Shown here: positions 8,783 to 17,121 of the stretch, piece after piece
Layout: each line of letters begins with the position of its first letter
Position numbering within the stretch: position 1 is the first letter of the stretch
Assembly (NCBI GenBank): GCA_028713675.1
Contig: JAQTNV010000021.1
Location: 1 to 57,154 of the forward strand
Length of the DNA: 57,154 nt
Source of the DNA: a bacterium
GTDB lineage: Bacteria; Desulfobacterota; JAPLJL01
Direction of reading: 5' to 3'
Translations under genes and position numbers: made by a program
The notes under the pieces: generated by a model
Database searches by the model: none
What the model was told of the DNA's origin: nothing
The model's input: the letters and a program-made list of their open reading frames with translations, nothing else

Positions 8783-9808
8783 TCAGAACCTCCCGGGGAT
8801 CCTCTCCCCGCAGAAGGGGCACTGGCCTTCCGGGCCGAGCAGGTTCTGCAGGACGGAAAATTTATCCCTTTCGATCAGGAGGTTTTTGCAGCCGGCGCAG
8901 TAGGTATTGATCCCGGTATGCTCCAGGACATTTCCCAGGTAAACATATTCCAGCCCCTCTTCGAAACCGATATCCCGGGCCCGCTCCATCAGCTCGACCG
9001 GCGTCGGATTCAGCCCGGAGAGCTCAAAATACGGGAAAAAACGGGTGAGATGCCAGGGGACCCCCGCTTCCAGTTCCTGCCGGATCCAGCGGGCGAGCGC
9101 GCGGATCTCCTCCTCGGAATCGTTAAATCCCGGGATCAGGTTGGTGATGATCTCCACCCACATCCCCCACTTCTCCCGGGCCCTGATTACTCCCTGAAAA
9201 ATTCCGGAGGGATCGGGGACATGGGCGATCCGCCCGTAGGTTTCGGGGAAAATACCCTTGAGATCAACCCGGTAGGAATCGAGGTAGGGCCCGATCTCAT
9301 CCAGTGATTCTTCGGTCATGAAGCCATTGGTGACGTAATTGGTCAGTAATCCCGCTTCCCGGGCCAGGCGGGAAGTCTCCAGCGTATACTCAAACCAGAG
9401 AGTCGGTTCGTTGTAGGTAAAAGAGATGCCCCGGCACCGGTTCTTCCGGGCCAGTTTTACCGCTTCTTCCGGAGCGAGGTAGTCGGTCTTGGTGACTTTC
9501 TTTTCCCGGGCCGGCTCGGCGTGGGCGATCTCGAAATTCTGGCAGCCGGGACAGCGGAAATTGCAGCCCACGCTTCCCAGGGAAAGCCAGAGGCTCCCGG
9601 GGTAATAATGATAAAGGGGTTTTTTCTCGATGGGGGAAATCAGGATGCTCGAAACGGCCCCGTAGGTCAGGGACTCAATCCGGCCCTTCCGGTTCACCCG
9701 GACCCCGCAATAGCCGGCCTGGCCTTCCGAGAGGGAGCAGCGGCGCTGACAGACCAGGCACCGGACCCGTCCGGAGGGAAGATTCAGCTGGAGAAGGTTT
9801 TCAGTCAT
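8783..9808 (-). CDS. amrS: AmmeMemoRadiSam system radical SAM enzyme
   Basis: This is a radical SAM protein of the AmrS type. The cluster-binding motif is CNFRCPGC (Cys82, Cys86, Cys89), preceded by LWLSLGSVG. An N-terminal zinc-ribbon-like set (CLVCQRRC with AGYCGVR) and a C-terminal pair (CAGC and CPFCGER) match this subgroup, as does the segment FTYNEPTLWFEYTLE. The family usually sits beside AMMECR1 and Memo proteins; neither is in this window. The natural substrate is unknown. The gene is divergent from the ThDP enzyme gene at 9927, and its 3' end is adjacent to a period-7 array rather than a hairpin terminator. Confidence 0.85.
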   Translation of the reverse strand: MTENLLQLNLPSGRVRCLVCQRRCSLSEGQAGYCGVRVNRKGRIESLTYGAVSSILISPIEKKPLYHYYPGSLWLSLGSVGCNFRCPGCQNFEIAHAEPAREKKVTKTDYLAPEEAVKLARKNRCRGISFTYNEPTLWFEYTLETSRLAREAGLLTNYVTNGFMTEESLDEIGPYLDSYRVDLKGIFPETYGRIAHVPDPSGIFQGVIRAREKWGMWVEIITNLIPGFNDSEEEIRALARWIRQELEAGVPWHLTRFFPYFELSGLNPTPVELMERARDIGFEEGLEYVYLGNVLEHTGINTYCAGCKNLLIERDKFSVLQNLLGPEGQCPFCGERIPGRF

Positions 9809-9870
9809 ATCAATGAAAACATCTTATTAGTTTTCAAAGTGAAAATTCAAGCAATGGACAGCCGACGCGT

Positions 9871-9900
9871 TTGCAAAGTAATTAACCTTGCCGGTAATAT
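9871..9900 (+). promoter_or_regulatory. Possible promoter for the ThDP enzyme gene
   Basis: TTGCAA (9871-9876) and TAATAT (9895-9900) are spaced by 18 bases in the divergent gap upstream of 9927. Both boxes are imperfect. Confidence 0.35.
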
Positions 9901-9926
9901 ATTAGTAAATTAAAAAGGAGGCCACT

Positions 9927-11651
9927 TTGACCGGGGCGGAAATCGTAGTCAAAATCCTTGAGCAACAGGGCGTGAAAAGGATCTTCGGCATTCCGGGGGC
10001 CCAGAGCCTGGAATTGTTCGACGCCTTCCGGGGCGCCGGGATCGAGACCGTTCTCGTCACCCACGAGCTCTGTGCTTCTTTCATGGCCGACGCCACCTCC
10101 CGGGCCGGCGACGGGGTGGGGGTGGCGGTGGTCGTCCCCGGGCCGGGCCTGACCAACATCTTCTCCGGGCTCGGAGAGGCATACCTCGATTCCATCCCGA
10201 TGGTCGTGATTATCGCCGGGGTGAATAACGAAATTCCCTATTCCTTCCAGCTTCACGAGATCGATCAGGTCAAAGCCGCCTCTCCCCTGGCCAAGGCGGT
10301 TTTCCGTCTCGAAAAGGTTGAGGAAATCTGGGCCCAGCTCTACCGGGCTTTTTCCCTGGCCCAGGCCGGGGAACCGGGACCGGTGGTGGTGGAGATCCCC
10401 AACAATCTCCTGGCCCGCGCGACTTCTTTTTCGCTTCCCCCCATAAATGGGAAGGAAAAAATTTCCACGTCGCCGATCGAGCCGTTGATTTCCCGGGCCA
10501 TCCAGGCCATTACCGACGCGAAAAGGGTGGGAATTTATGCCGGGCTGGGGGCTTTCCCCGCCGGCCGTGAGGTCCGTGAGCTGGCCGAGCTGCTGGATGC
10601 CCCGGTAGCCACCACCCTCTCCGGGCGGGGCGTGATCCCGGAAGACCATCCCCTCTCGGTCGGCTACGGTTTCGGCGGTTCCGGGACCCGGATTTCCCGG
10701 AAAACCTTCTCCGAGTGCGACCTGATCCTCGCCGTGGGCTGCAAATTCACCGAGGTGGGAACCGGGGGGTACGGCCTGAAGATCCCGGGCAAGCTGATCC
10801 ACATTGATGCCAATCCCGGAAACCTGAACGTTAATTTCAAGGCCGAGATCGCCATCGCCTCCGATTCCAAGGCGGCCCTGGACCGGATCCTCGCCGGGGC
10901 AAAAGAAATAATTAAATCCCCGCGGAAAAGCGGACTCCGGGAAGAGATTCAGAAAGCCAAGGCGGACGAAGAACAGAAGCTCGAAAAACGGGATATCCAT
11001 AAAGATTGGGTTGATCCTGCCCACCTGCTCCGGCACCTGCGCCAGCTTCTTCCCCGGGACGCCATCATCACCACCGATTCCGGACATCACATGTTTTTCG
11101 TTCTCACCTATTTCCCGATCTACGAACCGAGAACCTACCTGACCCCCACGGATTATCAATCGATGGGATACTCTGTCCCCGCAGCGATCGGGGCCCGGCT
11201 CGCCTGCCCGGGACGCCGGGTCGTGGCCACCATCGGAGACGGCGGATTCCTGATGACCGGGATCGAAATGCTGACCGCCTCCCGCCTGAAGCTGGATCTG
11301 CCCGTGATCGTTTTCAACGACGGGGCCCTCGGGCTGATCAAGAAATTGCAGAAACGGGCCCTGCTCCGTACCCAGGCCGTGGACCTGGTCGAACCGGATT
11401 TCGAGAGTTACGCCCGGGCCATCGGGGCCGGATATGTCCGGATTGAAAACGATGAAGAAATCGCCGGGAATCTGGAAAAGGCCCTCGCGATGAAAGGCCC
11501 GGTCCTCATCGATGCCTGGGTCCAGTACCCGGAGCTCACCGATTACATCAAGGGGCAGATCCTCGAAAACATCAAGCGCTACCCGGCTGGCCAGAAATTC
11601 CGATCCCTGGTCCGGCTCTTCCGCCGGGCGGTTCTGCCCTGGATTGAATAG
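9927..11651 (+). CDS. Thiamine-diphosphate-dependent enzyme (acetolactate synthase-like)
   Basis: The 574-residue protein has the three-domain plan of the acetolactate synthase/benzoylformate decarboxylase superfamily. The N-terminal PYR domain has the catalytic Glu47 (VTHELCASFMADA), the middle domain has a nucleotide-like fold (RVGIYAGLGAF), and the C-terminal PP domain has the ThDP motif GDGGFLMTG followed by FNDGALGLIK. The start is TTG with AAAAAGGAGG upstream. The middle domain does not show enough to tell FAD-binding synthases from decarboxylases, and no ilvN or other branched-chain amino acid gene is nearby, so a catabolic lyase or decarboxylase is as likely as acetolactate synthase. 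Confidence 0.8.
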   Translation: MTGAEIVVKILEQQGVKRIFGIPGAQSLELFDAFRGAGIETVLVTHELCASFMADATSRAGDGVGVAVVVPGPGLTNIFSGLGEAYLDSIPMVVIIAGVNNEIPYSFQLHEIDQVKAASPLAKAVFRLEKVEEIWAQLYRAFSLAQAGEPGPVVVEIPNNLLARATSFSLPPINGKEKISTSPIEPLISRAIQAITDAKRVGIYAGLGAFPAGREVRELAELLDAPVATTLSGRGVIPEDHPLSVGYGFGGSGTRISRKTFSECDLILAVGCKFTEVGTGGYGLKIPGKLIHIDANPGNLNVNFKAEIAIASDSKAALDRILAGAKEIIKSPRKSGLREEIQKAKADEEQKLEKRDIHKDWVDPAHLLRHLRQLLPRDAIITTDSGHHMFFVLTYFPIYEPRTYLTPTDYQSMGYSVPAAIGARLACPGRRVVATIGDGGFLMTGIEMLTASRLKLDLPVIVFNDGALGLIKKLQKRALLRTQAVDLVEPDFESYARAIGAGYVRIENDEEIAGNLEKALAMKGPVLIDAWVQYPELTDYIKGQILENIKRYPAGQKFRSLVRLFRRAVLPWIE

Positions 11652-11753
11652 AAACCGGTAGCAGGTAGCAAGTCGCCGATTGCCAGTCAGCAGAAATAAA
11701 TAACAAGTTGTTTTGTCGGTTATCGGCGACTGGTTACTGGTTTTATTTTTTTG
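11652..11753 (+). terminator. Hairpin built from two period-7 arrays, followed by a T-rich tract
   Basis: The left arm begins immediately after the ThDP gene (units ggtagca, ggtagca, agtcgcc, 11657-11680) and the right arm is 11716-11744 (tatcggcgactggttactgg). Their complementarity is imperfect but spans about 25 bases, and ttttatttttttg follows. This would act as an intrinsic terminator if it folds. Confidence 0.45.
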
Positions 11754-11754
11754 T

Positions 11755-11782
11755 TTGACCATGGTTCAATTTATCGGATAAT
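11755..11782 (+). promoter_or_regulatory. Sigma-70-like promoter for the membrane protein gene
   Basis: TTGACC (11755-11760) and GATAAT (11777-11782) are spaced by 16 bases. A five-unit array (acttttc, acttata, acttttc, acttttt, acttttatt; 11804-11840) lies between this promoter and the ribosome site of the gene at 11849, so it would form most of the 5' leader. Confidence 0.45.
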
Positions 11783-11848
11783 ATTTATTTGTTGGGATTT
11801 TCAACTTTTCACTTATAACTTTTCACTTTTTACTTTTATTGAAGGGGG

Positions 11849-12424
11849 GTGATTGCAACAATACCGATGGATTTTAATATCAGTTTCGTTTTGGGTTTGT
11901 ATTTCGCTCTCTCGGCGGCCCCGGCCCTGAAGCAGGAAAAGAGCATTCTTAATCGTTATTTCCGCCGCGCTTTTCTCTTCCAGCTCCTGGTATTCGTTCC
12001 CATGGGAATCTATCTAGTTACCACCTGGCCGGACTGGTCCTGGATGTACACGATTGACACTTCCGCGCATCCCAACCAGGTTTGGCTGGGGCCACTGCTT
12101 GCCTCGGTGGGATACATGGTAATGATGCTGATCGGCTACATCACCGGCCATGTCCTGGTCCGGATTAACGAAGAAAGCTCGGCCCGCCTGCTCATGGTAA
12201 TGGGGATTATTGGCCTGGCCCTGGCCGGGTTCCTGCCCTTCTATCCTCGTCCCGGGGTCATGTGGCTCGGGACCACGGAGCAGTTCCGGGCAGGCACCGC
12301 TCCGCTCGCCATCAAGGACACTAAATGGGTAGTCAGCTTCATCATTATCGGGATTTACTTTTTTATTCCCTTCGCCTGGATCGTGATCAAGAACAAGAAG
12401 GAGTCGAAGGGTCTCCCGGCCTGA
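11849..12424 (+). CDS. Five-helix inner membrane protein, unknown function
   Basis: I do not recognise the family. About 190 residues contain five likely transmembrane helices (near residues 8-25, 40-60, 82-105, 112-132 and 165-185), with a cytoplasmic basic end (KNKKESKG). His-containing helices (GYITGHVLVRI) could bind a cofactor, but nothing proves it. The start is uncertain: GTG 11849 directly abuts the sequence GAAGGGGG, while ATG 11867 is 17 bases away from it, so a rare start between them is possible. A clear intrinsic terminator follows at 12463. Confidence 0.65.
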   Translation: MIATIPMDFNISFVLGLYFALSAAPALKQEKSILNRYFRRAFLFQLLVFVPMGIYLVTTWPDWSWMYTIDTSAHPNQVWLGPLLASVGYMVMMLIGYITGHVLVRINEESSARLLMVMGIIGLALAGFLPFYPRPGVMWLGTTEQFRAGTAPLAIKDTKWVVSFIIIGIYFFIPFAWIVIKNKKESKGLPA

Positions 12425-12462
12425 GTTCCTTTTATCTGGAATCAGTAACCGGAAAAATTAAA

Positions 12463-12492
12463 GGGCGGGTCCGAAGACCCGCCCTCTTTTTG
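12463..12492 (+). terminator. Rho-independent terminator
   Basis: A perfect 9-bp stem (gggcgggtc with gacccgccc) with a CGAA tetraloop is followed by a run of T with one C. It lies 38 bases after the membrane protein gene. Confidence 0.85.
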
Positions 12493-12498
12493 TTTTTT

Positions 12499-12596
12499 GT
12501 CATTCCTGCGAAAGCAGGAATCCAGATAATAATTTATCTGGATGTAATGACTTTATCTTTTCCTGGATCCCCGCTTTCGCGGGGATGACAGGCAAA
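12499..12596. repeat. Dispersed palindromic repeat pair (tgtcattcc type)
   Basis: Two related hairpin words face each other: gtcattcctgcgaaagcagg at 12499-12518, and ggatccccgctttcgcgggg at 12569-12590 followed by atgac. Near copies lie at 32669-32743. The element sits in the convergent gap between a terminator and the NMO gene at 12605. Confidence 0.65.
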
Positions 12597-12604
12597 GATT
12601 AGGA

Positions 12605-13750
12605 TTATTTCCGTTTCCGGCGCGAAGCAGTCTTGGCTTTCCTGGCTTTGGGCTTATTCTTGGTTTTAGCTTTGGCTTTCCGCTTCCGTCCGGCGCCCGC
12701 GCGGGTTTTTTTCGGAGAAGGCTTCTTCGCCGCCGCCTTTACCGGAGCGGGCAATATAGCCCGGCCCGCCTTGGCGACCTGTTTCTCCGCTTCCTGGACA
12801 ATCTCCTGAATCAGCTCCCGGACCGGCATAACCTTGTGAATCAATCCGATGGACTGCCCGACGTTGATGGAGCCGATGTTCAGGTTGCCTTCCCTCCAGA
12901 TCGTGGGCCCGTGGGTCCCGGCGATCAAGGGCAGGACTCTCATCAGTTTTTCTTCCATGGTTCCGCCCGGTTCAGCTTCGATTTTCAGGACCTCGCGCAT
13001 AGTGTCGTTCAGGAGGGCCCGCCCCTGGAGGCCGATGGCGTTCCCGTACAGAACCGTCTCGTTTTCCTGGCGGCGGATCAACTCCTGCCGGACGTTATCG
13101 TGCACATCGCACTCCGGGGTGCAGATGAAACGGCTGGCGAACATGATCCCTTCACCCCCCAGGCAAAGCGAGGCGGCCAGGGCCCGGCCGGTGCAGCAGC
13201 CCCCGGTGGAAATGACCGGGATGTTTAGCGTCTCGGCCATTTTCTGGGTCAAAACCATGCTGGTCACATTCTCGTTCAGCGGGTGCCCGCCTTCCTCGAC
13301 CCCGGCGGCGATCACCGCATCGTAGCCCGATTCTTCCGCGTGCTTACCATGCTTGACCGCGCCCACTTTATGCATGAGTTTTACCCCGGCGTCGTGAAGG
13401 ATCTTGATCCACTGACCGTTCCCGAGCTTGTCCAGGGGCTTGCCGCCGATCTCCATCCCGGCAACTCCCTCCTCGGCCACGACCCGGAACCAGTTTTCAT
13501 AATGTTCGTCGCTGATCCGCATGGCCGGCAGCATGGTCACATTCACGCAGAAAGGCTTCGATGTCAGTTTGCGAACCTCGCGGATGGCGTTCCGGAGATC
13601 GTCAGCGGTAGGATACATGGCCGCGGTCAGGTTCCCCAGCGCCCCGGCCTCGGAGATGGCGGCGCAAAGCTTGGGAACGGCGAGGGTGAACATGCCCCCG
13701 CACATGATCGGATATTGAATTCCAAAAAGTTCCGTCATCCGAGTCTTCAT
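12605..13750 (-). CDS. NMO-family flavoenzyme with a lysine-rich C-terminal tail
   Basis: Residues 1 to about 325 are a complete NMO/FabK-type FMN barrel: TELFGIQYPIMCGGM at the start, His156 in GVEEGGHPLNE, and FMN loops VISTGGCCTGRA and LGGEGIMFASR. Residues from about 326 to 381 are not part of the family. They form a tail made almost wholly of Lys, Arg, Ala and Pro (for example KKTRAGAGRKRKAKAKTK), resembling histone H1-like tails. The tail is continuous with the enzyme, with no frameshift. The start ATG has GAGGAAG upstream. It is separated from the next minus-strand NMO gene by arrays at 13767-13923. The substrate is unknown, and DNA or polyanion binding by the tail is an inference. Confidence 0.8.
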   Translation of the reverse strand: MKTRMTELFGIQYPIMCGGMFTLAVPKLCAAISEAGALGNLTAAMYPTADDLRNAIREVRKLTSKPFCVNVTMLPAMRISDEHYENWFRVVAEEGVAGMEIGGKPLDKLGNGQWIKILHDAGVKLMHKVGAVKHGKHAEESGYDAVIAAGVEEGGHPLNENVTSMVLTQKMAETLNIPVISTGGCCTGRALAASLCLGGEGIMFASRFICTPECDVHDNVRQELIRRQENETVLYGNAIGLQGRALLNDTMREVLKIEAEPGGTMEEKLMRVLPLIAGTHGPTIWREGNLNIGSINVGQSIGLIHKVMPVRELIQEIVQEAEKQVAKAGRAILPAPVKAAAKKPSPKKTRAGAGRKRKAKAKTKNKPKARKAKTASRRKRK

Positions 13751-13766
13751 CTATCTCTTCCTCTCT

Positions 13767-13923
13767 AGTCTGTTTGGTCTGTTTGGTTTCTTTAGTTTCT
13801 TTAGTTTCTTTGGTCTCTAGTCTCTGGTCTCCGGTCTCTGGTTCAGATTTTAACTCGAAACTAGAGACCCGAAACTCGAAACTGTATCAATTCGTCAATC
13901 GTCAATCAACAATCGTCAATTGA
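13767..13923. repeat. Period-9 and period-7 arrays between two NMO genes
   Basis: The region begins with 9-base units (ggtctgttt twice, then agtttcttt-like units). These pass into 7-base units (gtctcta, gtctctg, gtctccg, gtctctg; 13813-13840). After 16 bases come complementary 7-base units (gaaacta, gagaccc, gaaactc, gaaactg; 13857-13884), then a caatcgt-type array (13888-13922). The left and right arrays could pair. The last array touches the stop codon of the gene that begins at 14928. Confidence 0.75.
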
Positions 13924-14928
13924 TTAGGCCTTCCAGTATTTCCTCTTGGAAAGCTTTTCCAGAATCACGTCGGCTTCGGACATGATGTCGTCGACAATCT
14001 GTTTGCAGGTCTTGATCTCGTGGATCCGCCCGCCGACCACGCCGGCCGGGACAATGCCATCTTCCAGTTTGCCGGTATTGGAGGCCATCGTGCCGGTGTC
14101 GTTCTGCTCCTTGAGCCTGCCCAGGAGCTTGATCAGCTCGGTCTTGTCCTCCTTGAATTCCAGCTTCAGGACCGCCTGGGACATCGGGCCGCGAATGCAC
14201 CGGACCGGGTCTCCGATCGACATCAGGATGTAATCGGTCTCGTTGTACTGCATGTTCACGATCGCCTGCTTGTAGTTTTCGTGTACGGTGCATTCCTTGG
14301 AAGCGACAAACCGCGTCCCCATGGTAATGGCCTCGCCCCCGAGGGCCAGGGCCGCCACCAGGCCGCGCCCGTCGCAGAAGCCGCCGCCGATGGAAACCGG
14401 GATCTTTACCAGGTCCACGAGAAGCGGCCCAACCACGATCGTGGGATTGCGCTCGGCACCGGGGTGTCCGCCCTCTTCCGAACCGATGATGCAGAGCGCG
14501 TCCGCACCCAGCCGCTCGGCGGTGATTCCATCCCGGACCCGAGCTACCTTGTGGATGACCTTGGCGCCGGCCTGCTTGAGCAGCTTCATCCAGGGATCCG
14601 GCTTCCGGGCCGAGGTCTCGACCGCCGGGACCTGGTACTTGGCAATCAGGTCAACGACCTTATGGAAAAACTCTTTCGGCATTTCCTCGAAAAGCGTGAC
14701 ATTGACCCCGTAAGGCTTGTCAGTCAGGTCCTTGGCCTTCTTGATGTTATCTTCCAGGCCCTTGATATTATGCTCCCACTGGATTGCCGACATGAAGCCG
14801 AGTCCCCCGGCGTTCCCCACGGCCGCGACCAGTTCGGCAGTGCTGACATAGCCGGCGCCCATCCCGCCCTGCATGATTGGATACTTGATTCCAAATATCT
14901 TGGTAATCCTGGTTTCGAAAACTCCCAT
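13924..14928 (-). CDS. NMO-family flavoenzyme
   Basis: This is a nitronate monooxygenase/FabK-superfamily FMN enzyme of 334 residues. I place the start at ATG 14928 (MGVFETRITK) because AAAGGAGGGC lies just upstream; the longer frame to 14979 adds a basic stretch without a ribosome site. The active-site histidine is present (His155 in SEEGGHPG), as are FMN loops VSIGGGFCDGRG and LGGEAITMGTR. It resembles the neighbour at 12605, which suggests duplication, but lacks that gene's basic tail. The reaction is unknown; NMO-type proteins in anaerobes are often reductases or isomerases rather than monooxygenases. Confidence 0.8.
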   Translation of the reverse strand: MGVFETRITKIFGIKYPIMQGGMGAGYVSTAELVAAVGNAGGLGFMSAIQWEHNIKGLEDNIKKAKDLTDKPYGVNVTLFEEMPKEFFHKVVDLIAKYQVPAVETSARKPDPWMKLLKQAGAKVIHKVARVRDGITAERLGADALCIIGSEEGGHPGAERNPTIVVGPLLVDLVKIPVSIGGGFCDGRGLVAALALGGEAITMGTRFVASKECTVHENYKQAIVNMQYNETDYILMSIGDPVRCIRGPMSQAVLKLEFKEDKTELIKLLGRLKEQNDTGTMASNTGKLEDGIVPAGVVGGRIHEIKTCKQIVDDIMSEADVILEKLSKRKYWKA

Positions 14929-15058
14929 CTTGCCCTCCTTTATCCGTTTCGGCTGGCGAAGCTTTCGCCCGGCCAGCAAGCCTAAAAATCAAATAGTGTC
15001 GCAAATATATACTTTGACCCGCTTTCCTGTCAATCGGAAGCTGGAATATAACCTTATT

Positions 15059-15250
15059 GTAGACGGCAGACGGTAGACGACATACGGGGAAAGAGAAAAA
15101 TTAAAAATATTTTGTCATCTTGAGCGGACCTGTCCTCCGAAGCCTTGGCGTAGGGGGAAGCGAAGGATCTCGATTTATTTGGTTTCTGGTTTCTAGTCTC
15201 GGGTTCCTGGTTCTTTTAACTCGAAACTCGCAACCGGAAACTCGAAACTG
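15059..15250. repeat. Period-7 arrays plus a nested dispersed repeat
   Basis: The stretch 15059-15086 has four units (gtagacg, gcagacg, gtagacg, acatacg). A tgtcatcttgagcg...aagcgaaggatctcg repeat at 15115-15172 is interrupted by about 31 bases (cctgtcctccgaagccttgg and flanks). A left array at 15182-15209 (gtttctg, gtttcta, gtctcgg, gttcctg) and a right array at 15223-15250 (gaaactc, gcaaccg, gaaactc, gaaactg) could pair as a hairpin ending 5 bases before the stop of the DUF362 gene. Confidence 0.75.
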
Positions 15251-15254
15251 CCTT

Positions 15255-16466
15255 TTAATACCCCAAACTTCCCTTTATATAATCCCGGAGCCGCATTTTC
15301 AGGGGTGGAATCCGACCTTTCGCGATCAAGAGCATGGTGACGCGCAGGGGTGGAACGGGGCAACCGGCGATGAAAATACCCCGTTTTCGGTGCTCGATCG
15401 CGCAATCGCCGACAATAAAGGTTTTCTTCGGGTCCAGGTCGGAAGGAAGATTTCCAACCGGCTTTCCAACGATGAAATTATAGCCGGACAATTTATCGTC
15501 AATCCCGTTGGTCGTCCACTGGTCCACGGAATTGCGGATCATCCCCACGCAGCCTCCCACACAGGCCAGTTCCTTCCCCACAAAAACCCGGACCGAATCG
15601 GGCAGATCGGAAAAATCAGTCAGGGGCCGTTTTAACGATCTCTTCCTGGCGTCCAGAAGTTCCTTCCCCTGGATTTCAATCTGGGAAAGATCCAGGGGAC
15701 CAAAGCCGATTTCGTGCAGATATTTCAAATGTTCGATTTCCCGGGGATCGAACCCCATCAGGTGGCAGGAAACCGCATCCACCGCAAGCCCGTTGGCTCC
15801 CCCTATCATCAGGCCGTAATGAACTGCGTCCGCGTTCATCGGCCCCTGCCCTTCCCCGGCGTAAATCGAATCGGCGATCACGAAATCGGGCTTCCGCACC
15901 TTGTACAGGTCGGCAATCTTTTTGTGGATATCGTAGTTATGGTGGAGAAGACGGGCCCGGGGTCGCAGGAGTCCGAGGTTGTTTTTCACCGAAAGGGTCA
16001 CATGGGTAAACATGTTCACCTTGATCTTCGGCAGTGACACGAACAGATCCGCCTCCAGCCAGCGCTTCGGGACGAGAAAACGGGGCTGGATCAGGGGGTC
16101 CTTGACCTCCGCCGAAACCCGCTGGGCGCCGGAGAGATAAAGCGGCCGGGCATATCCTTTCAGAACCGCGTTCACCCCCATCACCCCGAAAAAGATCTGG
16201 GAGGGTCCAATCAGGGTATCCTCGGCCACCTCGATCTCTCCCGCCTTGAGATCGGAAAGGGCCCGGACCACCCCCCCGATCAGTTTGGGCTGGGTTACCA
16301 CCCCGATGTTGAGCGGGGGCCTGGCCGGGTAGACAAAACTCGGCTTGACGAAAACCGATTTACCTTTGGGGTCGAACCCGGATTCCTCGAAAATCCGGCG
16401 GGTCTTTTTCCGGATCTCCTCCATTTCATATTCCGGTTGGTCTACGACGAAAACCTTGGGGTTCAT
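15255..16466 (-). CDS. DUF362 family protein
   Basis: This is a member of the DUF362 family, whose role is not established; members are often fused to or beside iron-sulfur proteins. Characteristic segments are KSVFVKPSFVYP near the N-terminus, VSLPKIKVNMFTHVTLSVKNNLGL in the middle, and the phosphate/metal-like region HYGLMIGGANGLAVDAVSCHLMG. The C-terminal part has clustered cysteines (LACVGGCVG and GDCAIEH...AGCPVPP) but no CxxCxxC ferredoxin motif. Two ATGs are adjacent; the second (16466) is better spaced from GGAGG. It stands alone between array-filled gaps. Confidence 0.75.
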   Translation of the reverse strand: MNPKVFVVDQPEYEMEEIRKKTRRIFEESGFDPKGKSVFVKPSFVYPARPPLNIGVVTQPKLIGGVVRALSDLKAGEIEVAEDTLIGPSQIFFGVMGVNAVLKGYARPLYLSGAQRVSAEVKDPLIQPRFLVPKRWLEADLFVSLPKIKVNMFTHVTLSVKNNLGLLRPRARLLHHNYDIHKKIADLYKVRKPDFVIADSIYAGEGQGPMNADAVHYGLMIGGANGLAVDAVSCHLMGFDPREIEHLKYLHEIGFGPLDLSQIEIQGKELLDARKRSLKRPLTDFSDLPDSVRVFVGKELACVGGCVGMIRNSVDQWTTNGIDDKLSGYNFIVGKPVGNLPSDLDPKKTFIVGDCAIEHRKRGIFIAGCPVPPLRVTMLLIAKGRIPPLKMRLRDYIKGSLGY

Positions 16467-16485
16467 CATGCCTCCATAAAATAGG

Positions 16486-16548
16486 TCAGGGGTTATGGGT
16501 CATAGGTCAATAGAAAACCTTTGAACTGTGAACCGTGAACCTGGAACC
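16486..16548. repeat. Two period-7 arrays
   Basis: The stretch 16486-16513 has units tcagggg, ttatggg, tcatagg, tcaatag. The stretch 16521-16548 has units ttgaact, gtgaacc, gtgaacc, tggaacc. The second array ends three bases before the stop codon of the Hpt gene. Confidence 0.75.
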
Positions 16549-16551
16549 ATT

Positions 16552-16947
16552 TCATACTTTTTTGACCAGTTTTCCCAGGTCGACGGCTGAGCGGGCCAGC
16601 AGATCAGCCAGTTCCCGAATACCGCCGACAATTTTTCCCCGGTCATCCCCATGAGGGGAAAATTCCACGCCTGCGATAGCATCCCGGATGTCTTTTCCTT
16701 CCGCCACCGAGGCCCGGATCTGATACATATATTTCTCCAGGGGACGGACCTGATCGGCAATTTCCCCGCACCCCATGAAAGCCGCCGTCCCCTTGACGGA
16801 ATGGCAGGCCCGGTAAATCTCCTCGACGATAAATTTAGTGTCGGCCGGTCCGCCTTTTAGCTTCGGAGCAAGCTCTTTCAGGACTTCGAGCCTGCTATTC
16901 ATTTCTTTTATGAACGAGTCCCGGTATTTTTCGAGTTTTGGATCCAT
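16552..16947 (-). CDS. Hpt domain phosphotransfer protein
   Basis: This is a small stand-alone histidine phosphotransfer protein (131 residues). The motif ACHSVKGTAAFMG contains the phosphorylatable His49 and the Lys/Gly that follow it in Hpt helical bundles. N-terminal helices (KYRDSFIKEMNSRLEVLKEL) match the CheA P1/Hpt class. No kinase or CheY-like gene is adjacent; the single-domain receiver at 31916 is the only other two-component protein in the window and could be a partner, which is speculative. No strong ribosome site is visible. The array at 16521-16548 lies at its 3' end. Confidence 0.75.
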   Translation of the reverse strand: MDPKLEKYRDSFIKEMNSRLEVLKELAPKLKGGPADTKFIVEEIYRACHSVKGTAAFMGCGEIADQVRPLEKYMYQIRASVAEGKDIRDAIAGVEFSPHGDDRGKIVGGIRELADLLARSAVDLGKLVKKV

Positions 16948-17003
16948 GGTTCTGCTTTATATTATTCCAACTTCGCTCCCTTTTCAAAAGAAGCTGGTGC
17001 TCT

Positions 17004-17075
17004 TGTGCTCTGGTGCTCCCAATCCTGTTCACAATGCTCTTTGCCCTATGCTCTATGCTTTATGCCCTATGCCAT
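17004..17075. repeat. Period-8 and period-7 arrays upstream of the GTPase gene
   Basis: Units of gtgctct(g/t) with period 8 occur at about 16997-17020. They are followed at 17034-17075 by six 7-base units: atgctct, ttgccct, atgctct, atgcttt, atgccct, atgccat. These lie immediately upstream of the possible promoter at 17087. The same unit family, in the opposite orientation, forms the eight-unit array at 21037-21092. Confidence 0.75.
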
Positions 17076-17086
17076 TTAATAGGGGA

Positions 17087-17115
17087 TTGGGAGATTTGCA
17101 AAATTTCTATAAAAT
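17087..17115 (+). promoter_or_regulatory. Possible promoter giving a leaderless mRNA
   Basis: TTGGGA (17087-17092) and TAAAAT (17110-17115) are spaced by 17 bases. The -10 ends only 7 bases before the ATG at 17122, where transcription would be expected to begin, and no Shine-Dalgarno sequence precedes that ATG. Confidence 0.3.
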
Positions 17116-17121
17116 ATATCC

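Noticed and set aside
9882-11762. 626-codon open frame on the minus strand
   Set aside because: It lies opposite the well-supported ThDP enzyme gene, whose motifs are all in place. The antisense frame is open only because of codon composition.
14980-15058. Possible riboswitch or small RNA upstream of the NMO gene at 14928
   Set aside because: No conserved riboswitch core or strong hairpin with a T tract could be recognised.
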